Assembly (NCBI RefSeq): GCF_000717335.1
Contig: NZ_JNYZ01000011.1
Location: 62,001-126,000 of the forward strand
Direction of reading: 5' to 3'
Source of the DNA: Amycolatopsis jejuensis
GTDB lineage: Bacteria > Actinomycetota > Actinomycetes > Mycobacteriales > Pseudonocardiaceae
Length of the DNA: 64,000 nt
Both the position numbers and the translations under genes were made by a program. Positions 15,901 through 23,081 of the stretch are shown here, piece after piece. The first letter of the stretch is position 1, and each line of letters starts with the position of its first letter. The notes beneath the pieces are model-generated. The model was given only the letters and a program-made list of their open reading frames with translations. It was not told the DNA's origin and searched no databases.

Positions 15901-16839
15901 ATGGGCACACCGACTGCACTGGAGGGGTACGCCGCCGAGTTCGCCGAGCACCGGCCGCACCTGATCGGGGTGGCCTACCGGCTCACCGGCACCCGCGCGG
16001 ACGCCGAGGACGCCACGCAGGAAGCCTGGCTGCGGCTGTCCGGCCTCGACGACCCAGGCCGGGCCGCGATCCGCGACCTGCGCGGCTGGCTGACCACCGT
16101 GGTCGGCCGGATCTGCCTCGACCGGCTGCGCTCGGCGGCGGTGCAGCGGGAGCGGTACGTGGGCGAATGGCTGCCGGAGCCGATCGTCACGCCGCTCGGG
16201 GTACCGGCGTCGGAGGACCCGCTCGAGATCGCGGTGCGTGACGACGGGCTGCGGATGGCGGCGCTGGTGGTGCTCGATCGGTTGACGCCGGAACAGCGGG
16301 TGGCGTTCGTGCTGCATGACGCGTTCGCGCTGCCGTTCGCCGAGATCGCGGACATTCTGGGCTGCTCTCCGGCCGCTGCGCGCCAGCATGCGTCCCGGGG
16401 GCGACGGGCGGTCGATCATGCCGATCCGCCGCGCCGGGCGGACCTGGTGGAACAGCAGGAGGTGCTGGAGAAGTTCGTCGCGGCGCTGGTGGCCGGGGAC
16501 ATCGCGGCGGTGACCGAGCTGCTGCACCCGGAGGTGGTGATGATCGGCGATTCGAACGGGAAGGGGCGGACCACCCGGCGGCTTATCGCAGGGCCGGACA
16601 AGCTGGCTCGTTTCCTTGTCGGACTTGTGCGCAAATACGAACCGGGGCTGCTCACGCGGGGGCTGCCGGTGCTCGTCAACGGGGATCTCGGGCTGTGGCT
16701 GCCGAAGATGCCCGGACGGGAGGGGTTCCTGGCGGTCGACGAGCACGTCCAGGGGGTCAGTTTGCGGGACGGGCTCATCGTCGCGGTTTACGACGTCGTC
16801 AACCCGGAGAAGCTCACCCGGATCAACCGGCCCGCTTGA
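15901..16839 (+). CDS. ECF41-type RNA polymerase sigma factor (SigJ-like)
   Basis: This 312-aa protein has sigma region 2 (residues 15-85, with D-A-E-D-A-T-Q-E-A-W-L-R-L), sigma region 4 (115-175, with L-T-P-E-Q-R-V-A-F-V-L-H and I-A-D-I-L-G-C-S-P-A-A-A-R-Q) and a C-terminal SnoaL-like domain (about 190-310). The fused SnoaL domain defines the ECF41 group, in which it acts as an internal regulator in place of an anti-sigma factor. The gene next door encodes a carboxymuconolactone decarboxylase-like protein, the usual ECF41 partner, though here it is convergent. The likely output is a redox or detoxification response. Confidence 0.9.
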   Translation: MGTPTALEGYAAEFAEHRPHLIGVAYRLTGTRADAEDATQEAWLRLSGLDDPGRAAIRDLRGWLTTVVGRICLDRLRSAAVQRERYVGEWLPEPIVTPLGVPASEDPLEIAVRDDGLRMAALVVLDRLTPEQRVAFVLHDAFALPFAEIADILGCSPAAARQHASRGRRAVDHADPPRRADLVEQQEVLEKFVAALVAGDIAAVTELLHPEVVMIGDSNGKGRTTRRLIAGPDKLARFLVGLVRKYEPGLLTRGLPVLVNGDLGLWLPKMPGREGFLAVDEHVQGVSLRDGLIVAVYDVVNPEKLTRINRPA

Positions 16840-16860
16840 CCTTGTCCCGGCGGGTGAACG

Positions 16861-16913
16861 TCCGTGAAGGGAACCATCACGGAATCAGATTCCCTCATGG
16901 TTCCCTTCACGGA
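16861..16913. repeat. nested palindromic (REP-like) element acting as a bidirectional terminator
   Basis: Perfect 17-bp arms (16861-16877 and 16897-16913, beginning TCCGTGAAGGGAACCAT) enclose a second palindrome GGAATC-A-GATTCC. It lies between convergent genes, ending 2 bp from the stop of the CMD-like gene, so it can terminate both. The GAAGGG(A/T)CC core recurs in the 29.1-kb array and, in related form, at 34.8 kb, suggesting a dispersed repeat family rather than an ordinary terminator. Confidence 0.85.
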
Positions 16914-16915
16914 CT

Positions 16916-17482
16916 TCACGGGATCGGCACCCGGCAAGCGTCGCCGGAGGTGAAGCCCTGGTCGACGATGCCCAGTGCGCTGTTCATCCTCGCGCGGGAG
17001 TTCTCCAAGCCGATTTGGTAGGTCAGTTCCACAACGCCGTCCTCGCCGAATTCCCTTACCAGCTCGGCGATTTGTTCGTCCGTGACCGTGACGGTCGGAC
17101 CCGACATTGCGTCGGCCAGTGCGATGGCCAAACGCTCTTGGCGGGTGAATGCGGGAGAAGTCGCGTATTCGTCGATGTGCTTCAGGCGTTCGATGTCCAG
17201 GCCTTCGTGGCGCTGGAGCATCGTGCCGAAGTCGACGCACCACGAGCAGCCGATCTGGATGGCGACGCGGTATACCGCCAGGTCACGCACGCTTGCGGGC
17301 AGATGCTTGGACGCCTTTTCCGCCATCAGCTCGTGGACGACGCTGGTGCGCAGCAAACCGCGGTGATGCGCCACCACGGCCATCGGTTCCGGCACCGCGC
17401 CGTACCGTTTCCCGGCGATCCGGTAGAAGAGCTTCAGCACCGGGCCGGCTTCGCCGGCTCGCTTGACCGCGATACGAGGCAT
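16916..17482 (-). CDS. carboxymuconolactone decarboxylase/AhpD-like protein
   Basis: This 188-aa protein carries the AhpD-like redox motif G-C-S-W-C-V-D-F-G near residues 78-86 with a downstream His (M-L-Q-R-H-E-G), and the helices D-L-A-V-Y-R-V-A-I-Q-I and R-Q-E-R-L-A-I-A-L-A-D-A typical of the CMD fold. Such proteins act as thiol-dependent peroxidases or detoxify reactive carbonyls. AAGGAGGA lies just upstream of the ATG. It faces the ECF41 sigma gene, and CMD proteins are the standard ECF41 targets, so that sigma factor probably drives it. True decarboxylase activity is unlikely given the CxxC. Confidence 0.88.
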   Translation of the reverse strand: MPRIAVKRAGEAGPVLKLFYRIAGKRYGAVPEPMAVVAHHRGLLRTSVVHELMAEKASKHLPASVRDLAVYRVAIQIGCSWCVDFGTMLQRHEGLDIERLKHIDEYATSPAFTRQERLAIALADAMSGPTVTVTDEQIAELVREFGEDGVVELTYQIGLENSRARMNSALGIVDQGFTSGDACRVPIP

Positions 17483-17545
17483 GATGGGTCCTCCTTCTGA
17501 GTGGTTCGAGGAGGGAACGAGACGGCGCTTCCGGATGTGACAGCG

Positions 17546-19360
17546 TCAGCGCCGCGCTGTGAGCGGGCGCACATCCCAGATCCACACCCCGTCAATGTAC
17601 TGCCCGGGTTTGCGCAGCAGCAGGTCGACAGTGGCGCGGTACGCATCTCCACGATCGCGCGGGATCAGCACCAGCACGCTGGCATTCCAGTACCGCAGGT
17701 CGGCGATTGCCTGGTCCCGGTCGGCGTCGGAAACCGCCTGGACCTGGCCGGAATCGCGGACCCGGTCGAACAGCAGCGACGTCGGGCGCTGGTACGAGCC
17801 GTAGCGGCCGCGTTTGTCGTTCGGGCCCTGCGGGCCGACGAAGTATCCCTCCGGCATCGCGTACTGCAGACCCGCATCCACCTGCCAATGCAGTGGCTCC
17901 GACTCCCCCGAGCTGGGCAGCGGGACCGGCACGACGGTGCCGCCGGGAGACACGTACGTGCGCCAGGTGCCGTCGGCGAAGAACGCCGGGGTGTGCGGCC
18001 GCTGCTGGACCACCAGCTGGGTCGGCGCGATCGGCAGCAGCACCGCCGCGACCGCGCCCAGCCAGATCAGCCGGATCGGCAAGCGCTGGTCGCGCTTGCC
18101 GGCCGCGGTGAAGACCCGGTCGGTCGCGATGGCCAGCAGCGCACCCACCGCGGGTACACAGGCCATCGCCAGCCGCGATTCCAGCAGCGACTCGAACAAC
18201 GGCAGGTTCGCGAGCAGCTTCCACGGCCCGGCCAGGCCGATCTGCTCGTGCAGCACGGTGATCTCGGACCCGAGCGACAGCCAGGCCAGCAGGAACATCG
18301 AGATCGCGATCGAGCGGGCCACGACCTCGCGCCACAGCCACGCGGTGACCACGACCATCAGCACGATGAGCGGCCAGCCGAAGAACGCGTTCTCCTCGGT
18401 GCGGTTCATCGACACCGCGGCCGCCGCCTCCGGCTGCCCGGACACCGACTGCGTGGCGAACCGCGTGAACGCGGCGGTGTCGTTGCCGACCTGGCCGTGC
18501 TCCAGCGCCAGGTAGCTCTGCGGCCCGAAGAACTGCCACCACAGCGGGAACGCGACGAGCACCAGCGTGAGCACGACCGCAATCCCGCCGCCGAGCGCGA
18601 CCGGGCGCACCATCGCCCGCACCTCGCCCGGACGCGAAACGCAGTACGCGATCGCGAAAACCAGGAACCCGAGCGCGAAGATCAGGAGCGGCTCTTCGCC
18701 GAGAAAGATCTGGTACGCGGTGAGCACGCCGAGCCAGATCCCGTTGCGCACCGGGCGTTTCCCTTGCGCGAGATGGATCACCTTGAGCGCGAGGAACGGC
18801 AAAACGAACCACGCGACGAAGTTCGGATGCGCGTTCGCGTGCGAGATCATCGGCGGCGCGAACCCGGCGAACGCGCCACCGACCGCCGCGGACACGCGGT
18901 GGCGCACCAGATGCCGCGAGAACACCCAGTACCAGGCGGCCGCGGTACCGGCGAGCCCGCCGGTGAGCGCGATCGCCCAGGTGACCGTGGGCCCGAAGGC
19001 GAGCGTGATCGGCGCGAGCGGGATCCCGAGGCCGAGCATGGCCGTGTTGGCCATCATGTTCACGCCGAGCGGGTAGTTCTGCAGTGCGCTGGTGAGCGGG
19101 TTTTCCAGGTGCTGCACGGATTTCGCGGTGGCCGCGAAGAACCATTCCCACAGGTTCTGGTCCGACGCGCTGTTCCACAGGTACCCCTGGCCGAGGTCGG
19201 TCCACAGCCCGCCGAACAGCAGCACCGCGAAGGCAAGGTACGCGCCGATGATCCCGGCATCGGCCCAGGAGCGGCGCATCCGCGGCTCGGCGATCCGGTG
19301 CTTCGGTTCGCGGGTGGTGGGGGGCACTTCGGTTTTCGCTTCCGGTCTCGCGACGCTCAC
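17546..19360 (-). CDS. polytopic membrane protein, probable GT-C-type glycosyltransferase
   Basis: This 604-aa protein has a cytoplasmic N terminus, about 11-13 hydrophobic segments up to residue ~450 and a soluble extracytoplasmic C-terminal domain (G-T-W-R-T-Y-V-S-P-G-G-T-V-V-P-V-P onward). The first loop contains W-T-D-L-G-Q-G-Y and S-D-Q-N-L-W-E-W-F, resembling the acidic first loop of lipid-sugar-dependent GT-C enzymes; this is an inference from topology. Its GTG start overlaps the serpin stop as GTGA. It may add sugars to the envelope or to exported molecules. No donor or acceptor can be named. Confidence 0.65.
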   Translation of the reverse strand: MSVARPEAKTEVPPTTREPKHRIAEPRMRRSWADAGIIGAYLAFAVLLFGGLWTDLGQGYLWNSASDQNLWEWFFAATAKSVQHLENPLTSALQNYPLGVNMMANTAMLGLGIPLAPITLAFGPTVTWAIALTGGLAGTAAAWYWVFSRHLVRHRVSAAVGGAFAGFAPPMISHANAHPNFVAWFVLPFLALKVIHLAQGKRPVRNGIWLGVLTAYQIFLGEEPLLIFALGFLVFAIAYCVSRPGEVRAMVRPVALGGGIAVVLTLVLVAFPLWWQFFGPQSYLALEHGQVGNDTAAFTRFATQSVSGQPEAAAAVSMNRTEENAFFGWPLIVLMVVVTAWLWREVVARSIAISMFLLAWLSLGSEITVLHEQIGLAGPWKLLANLPLFESLLESRLAMACVPAVGALLAIATDRVFTAAGKRDQRLPIRLIWLGAVAAVLLPIAPTQLVVQQRPHTPAFFADGTWRTYVSPGGTVVPVPLPSSGESEPLHWQVDAGLQYAMPEGYFVGPQGPNDKRGRYGSYQRPTSLLFDRVRDSGQVQAVSDADRDQAIADLRYWNASVLVLIPRDRGDAYRATVDLLLRKPGQYIDGVWIWDVRPLTARR

Positions 19361-20430
19361 GCGGGGCGCACCACCCGCGCGAAGAAGTACACCGCGCCGC
19401 TGCCCGCGTGCCGCACGAGCAGGAGGAACGGCCGGTCGACCGTCACTTCGAGCGGGTCGGCGACGGTGAGCGACATGGTGCGCATCTGGATCGCGGTGGC
19501 CGCGGCGCCTTCGAGACCCTGCTCATCGAGCCGCAGGACGGCCTGGTGCAGGATGCTGTCGACCCACAGCGGACGGTCCGGGGTGAGGCCGGTGAGGTCG
19601 GCGTCCTGGGTGAACAGCTCGTGCACGCCGAGGCCCTGCAACGCGCGCTCGAGGTCGGCCCGCAGGTCCAGGTCGATCTTCGGCAGTGACAGCCGGACCT
19701 TGCGCCGCTTCGGGCTTTCCAGGAGCCGCTGCAGCGTTTCGGGGTCGAGCGCGGCTTCGGCGGCTGCAAGGTCACCGTCGGGCAGCAGGATCACGGCCTC
19801 GACGCCGCCCTCCGCCGCGAGCGTGACCACCTGCCAGCCGTCTTCGTGCGCATGCCCGACGGTTTCTTCCAGGTGCATCGTGGGCACTTGGCGCACGCCG
19901 TCGGGGGTGTGGAAATCCGCCGGTGCAGTGGCGTGCTCGGCGAACGGGTGCCGCCAGGCAGTTTTGAGGTAGAGCGCGTTGACCAGGCTGGCGCGCGTGT
20001 ACGCGTGAATCGACCCGGACGGCAGCAGCTCCGGGATCAGGCCGTGCGTGGTCTGGTCCACATCGGCGTTGATCCGCCTCCGCGCGTCCTCGGGGTCGGT
20101 GGCGAACGGCGCGGTCTCGGCTTTGCCGCCGGGCCAGCGGGTCAATTCTGTCCGGAAGCTGTCCTGGACGGTGATCGTGTCCGAGGCCCACAACGTGTTC
20201 GCGACGGCCAGCCGGACGTCGTCACCCAGCTCCGCCGCGACGCGCAACAGCTCGCTCTGATCGGCACCCAGCACCGCGCTCAACTCCTCGGCCGTCCGGC
20301 CTCGCGCGGCGCGTTCGGCCAGGCCAAGCGCACTGGCCGCGGAGTACGGCGACAGGCAGGCGTCGGCACCCGCCGGCGCGGTCGCGCCGTGCAGGGCCAG
20401 CGTGAAGGCGAGGTGGCTGTGCTGGGCCAT
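19357..20430 (-). CDS. serpin family serine protease inhibitor
   Basis: This 357-aa protein matches the serpin fold: N-S-P-like start L-S-P-Y-S-A-A-S-A-L-G-L, breach/shutter residues N-A-L-Y-L-K-T-A-W, R-V-x-L-S-L-P-K-I-D-L, and the C-terminal V-D-R-P-F-L-L-L-V-R-H. The reactive-loop hinge reads E-Q-G-L-E-G-A-A-A-T-A, the small-residue pattern needed for loop insertion, so it is probably inhibitory. The scissile bond is likely around A-I-Q-M-R-T-M-S-L. No signal peptide is seen, suggesting a cytoplasmic target. The upstream extension to 20535 is spurious. It overlaps the GT-C-like gene by GTGA. Confidence 0.88.
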   Translation of the reverse strand: MAQHSHLAFTLALHGATAPAGADACLSPYSAASALGLAERAARGRTAEELSAVLGADQSELLRVAAELGDDVRLAVANTLWASDTITVQDSFRTELTRWPGGKAETAPFATDPEDARRRINADVDQTTHGLIPELLPSGSIHAYTRASLVNALYLKTAWRHPFAEHATAPADFHTPDGVRQVPTMHLEETVGHAHEDGWQVVTLAAEGGVEAVILLPDGDLAAAEAALDPETLQRLLESPKRRKVRLSLPKIDLDLRADLERALQGLGVHELFTQDADLTGLTPDRPLWVDSILHQAVLRLDEQGLEGAAATAIQMRTMSLTVADPLEVTVDRPFLLLVRHAGSGAVYFFARVVRPA

Positions 20431-20464
20431 GCGGCGACCGTACCGGAACGGGTGAGGCCCCGAC

Positions 20465-21748
20465 TCACGGTTCGGCAGGCGGCGCCGTGCCGTGCCGCCC
20501 GGTGTGCCAGCGGTGCCACTCGTGCGCCTGCGCATCGGTGAGCGACGCCACCTGGTCGACCACCACCCGCAGCCGCGCCGCGTCGTCGGACGCCGCCTGC
20601 CAGGCCGGGACCAGCAGCGGGTCGAGCGCGTCCGGCGCGCGGCGGCACAGCGCGGCCACCAGCTCGGTGATCAGTTCCCGCTGCCCGTCCTGCATCGCGA
20701 GCCGCCGCCGGTCGCTCATCACATACCGCAGCGCCAGCGCCTTGAGCAGCGCGACCTCCGCCGCAACCTGGTCGGGCACCGCCAGCCGCGCGCCATACCG
20801 CGTGAGCGGGCCCTCGCCGTAACCCGCGCGCGTTCCGGTGACCGCCGCCGACGCGAACCGGCCGACCAGCTCGCTGGTGAGCCGTTTCAACGCGACCTGT
20901 GCCCTTAGTGACCCGTCCGGCGCCGTCTGCACCAGCTCCGCGACCACCGGCAGGTCGAGCAGTTCCTTCGCCGCACCCTCCAAAGTGGACACCGACAGCG
21001 TGGAGAAATGCCGGGCCGCGGCCTCGGCGACCGCGGCCCGCTCGTCCGGGTCGGCCAGCACCCGCAGCCGGATGCGCCCGGCCAGCACGCCGTCCTCGAC
21101 GTCGTGCACCGAGTACGCCACGTCGTCGGCCCAGTCCATGATCTGCGCTTCCAGGCACCGGCGCAGGCCCGGCGCACCCTCGCGGATCCAGCCGAACACC
21201 GCCGTGTCATCCGGGTACACGCCGTACTTCGGCTCCCCGGACCGGCGCGGCCACGGGTATTTCGTGGTGGCGTCGAGGCATGCCCGGGTGAGGTTGAGCC
21301 CGGCCGTGACCATCTTGGGCTCCAGCCGGGTGAGGATGCGCAACGTCTGCGCATTGCCCTCGAACCCGCCGCACGGCTGGGCGACCTGGTCGAGCGCGTG
21401 TTCGCCGTTGTGCCCGAACGGCGGGTGCCCGATGTCGTGCGCCAGCCCCGCGGTGTCGACCAGATCCGGGTCGGCCCCCAGCTCCTCGGCGATCCCGCGG
21501 CCGATCTGCGCGACCTCCAGCGAATGCGTGAGCCGGGTGCGCGGCGCGCCGCTGACCTCCGCGCCCTCCCCCGGCCCGACGACCTGCGTTTTCCCCGCGA
21601 GCCGGCGCAGCGCGGCCGAATGCAGCACGCGCGCGCGGTCGCGGGCGAACGCACTGCGCCCGTCCGGGCGTGCGCCGTCCAGCGCCGCGCCCTTGGGTTC
21701 CTCGGCCAGCACGCGGGCGCGGTCGTGCTCGCGGTAGCCGTCGTTCAC
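20465..21748 (-). CDS. dgt: deoxyguanosinetriphosphate triphosphohydrolase-like protein
   Basis: This 427-aa HD-domain enzyme removes triphosphate from dNTPs, lowering or balancing nucleotide pools. The HD motif is complete: [10 protein letters not shown], then [19 protein letters not shown] near residues 105-122, with the late Asp in [11 protein letters not shown]. Start [19 protein letters not shown] matches the family. In actinobacteria dgt and dnaG are normally close; here four genes separate them, so this is a local rearrangement of the usual order. Confidence 0.94.
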   Translation of the reverse strand: MNDGYREHDRARVLAEEPKGAALDGARPDGRSAFARDRARVLHSAALRRLAGKTQVVGPGEGAEVSGAPRTRLTHSLEVAQIGRGIAEELGADPDLVDTAGLAHDIGHPPFGHNGEHALDQVAQPCGGFEGNAQTLRILTRLEPKMVTAGLNLTRACLDATTKYPWPRRSGEPKYGVYPDDTAVFGWIREGAPGLRRCLEAQIMDWADDVAYSVHDVEDGVLAGRIRLRVLADPDERAAVAEAAARHFSTLSVSTLEGAAKELLDLPVVAELVQTAPDGSLRAQVALKRLTSELVGRFASAAVTGTRAGYGEGPLTRYGARLAVPDQVAAEVALLKALALRYVMSDRRRLAMQDGQRELITELVAALCRRAPDALDPLLVPAWQAASDDAARLRVVVDQVASLTDAQAHEWHRWHTGRHGTAPPAEP

Positions 21749-21778
21749 CCTGCCAGCTTAAGCGGGGGGTCTGACAAT

Positions 21779-22435
21779 TCAGCTCATGCTCGTGCCGAAC
21801 AGATCGTCCGCGGGCGACTTCGTCAGCTCGTAGAACAGCAAGGCGCCGGTCTCACGGAAGATGTAGCGCGCCTGGGTGGAGCGTTCCTGCACGACCGGCC
21901 CGCTGTGCGTCGGCGCGGCCCACGCGTCCAGCCCGAGGTCCTGGGCCATCGTCCGGGCGCGGTAGGAATGCCATGGGTCGCTCACGAGCACCACCGACCG
22001 CCAGCCGTGCGCCTTGACCTGGTCGGCGACCGCCCGGAGGCTGCGCAGGGTGTCGTTGCCCTCGCCGACCGGCAGCGTCGCCGCCTCGGGGACGCCGTGT
22101 TTGGTGAGCCAGCGCGCACCCGCCTGCGCCTCGGTGAAGTTGTCCGCCGCCTTCTTGCCCCCGGCGGTGACGATCGTCTTGGCGACCCCGCCGGCGTACA
22201 GCTGACGCGCTTTCTCCAGCCGCGCGGTGAAGATCTCCGACGGTTTCCCGTTGTACTGCGCGGCCCCCAGCACGACAATGGCGTCCGCCGGCGTGCGGTC
22301 GTTGTCCCGCGCGACCTGCCACACCCGGAACGCAGTCCCCGCAATCACCACGACGAGCACCAGAACCGCGCCGAACACGATCCGGCGCACCCAGTTCGCC
22401 GTCGACGGTCCCGTGCGCGCTTTCACGCCCGCCAT
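21779..22435 (-). CDS. YdcF/SanA family (DUF218) membrane protein
   Basis: This 218-aa protein has one N-terminal membrane segment (R-I-V-F-G-A-V-L-V-L-V-V-V-I-A-G-T-A-F) and a DUF218 domain beginning A-D-A-I-V-V-L-G-A-A-Q-Y-N-G-K-P-S, followed by I-V-T-A-G-G and S-D-P-W-H-S-Y-R-A. Members are linked to envelope barrier function and polysaccharide or lipid carrier metabolism. The ATG at 22435 gives a normal N terminus; the longer frame overlaps the response regulator. It lies 40 bp downstream of that gene on the same strand and may belong to its transcript. Confidence 0.88.
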   Translation of the reverse strand: MAGVKARTGPSTANWVRRIVFGAVLVLVVVIAGTAFRVWQVARDNDRTPADAIVVLGAAQYNGKPSEIFTARLEKARQLYAGGVAKTIVTAGGKKAADNFTEAQAGARWLTKHGVPEAATLPVGEGNDTLRSLRAVADQVKAHGWRSVVLVSDPWHSYRARTMAQDLGLDAWAAPTHSGPVVQERSTQARYIFRETGALLFYELTKSPADDLFGTSMS

Positions 22436-22475
22436 CCTTACAGAGGTGGTGTTCGGACTTCGGGAGGCACCCCGC

Positions 22476-23081
22476 TCAGAGCCAGCCCCGTTCCTCCGAC
22501 AACCGCACCGCCTCGGCCCGCGTACGCGCCCCGGTCTTGCCGATCGCGGACGACAGATGGTTGCGCACCGTCCCATCGGACAGGAAAAGCGCCTTGGCGA
22601 TGTCCGCGACAGTGCGGCCGTCCTTGGCCGCACTGAGCACGTCCCGCTCCCGGCCGGTGAGCGGACTGGTGCCGGTGGCCAGCGATTCGGCCGCGAGCGC
22701 CGGGTCGACCACCCGCAGTCCACTGTGGACCCGCCGGACCGCCTCGACGAGCTGCTCCGGCGGCGCATCCTTGACCACGAACCCGGCGGCCCCCGCGGCC
22801 ATCGCCCGCGCCAGGTATCCCGGACGGCCGAAGGTGGTGCAGATGATCACCCGGCAGGCCGGCAGCGCAGCCTTCAGCTCGGCGGCCGCGGTGAGGCCGT
22901 CGATCCCGGGCATTTGGACGTCGAGCAGCGCGAGATCAGGTCGCGACTGCCGGGCCGCGGCCACGACCTCGTCCCCACTGCCGACCTGGGCGACCACCTC
23001 GATGTCCGGCTCGAGGTCCAGCACCGTGGCCAGCGCGCCGCGCACCATGGCCTGATCGTCGGCGAGCAGTACCCGGATCAC
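22476..23081 (-). CDS. NarL/LuxR family response regulator
   Basis: This 201-aa protein has a receiver domain (I-R-V-L-L-A-D-D-Q-A-M-V-R, phospho-acceptor in L-A-L-L-D-V-Q-M-P-G, conserved Lys in F-V-V-K-D-A-P) and a C-terminal LuxR helix-turn-helix (L-T-G-R-E-R-D-V-L, I-A-K-A-L-F-L-S-D-G-T-V-R-N-H). The GTG start overlaps the kinase stop as GTGA, so kinase and regulator are coupled. It should be phosphorylated by the adjacent histidine kinase and probably controls the upstream ABC exporter genes of the same cluster, as in DesKR/LiaRS-type modules. Confidence 0.95.
   Translation of the reverse strand: MIRVLLADDQAMVRGALATVLDLEPDIEVVAQVGSGDEVVAAARQSRPDLALLDVQMPGIDGLTAAAELKAALPACRVIICTTFGRPGYLARAMAAGAAGFVVKDAPPEQLVEAVRRVHSGLRVVDPALAAESLATGTSPLTGRERDVLSAAKDGRTVADIAKALFLSDGTVRNHLSSAIGKTGARTRAEAVRLSEERGWL

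Noticed and set aside
13071..16241. 1056-codon plus-strand open frame opposite dnaG
   Set aside because: Antisense shadow of dnaG and neighbours; its only real coding part belongs to another frame (the sigma factor).
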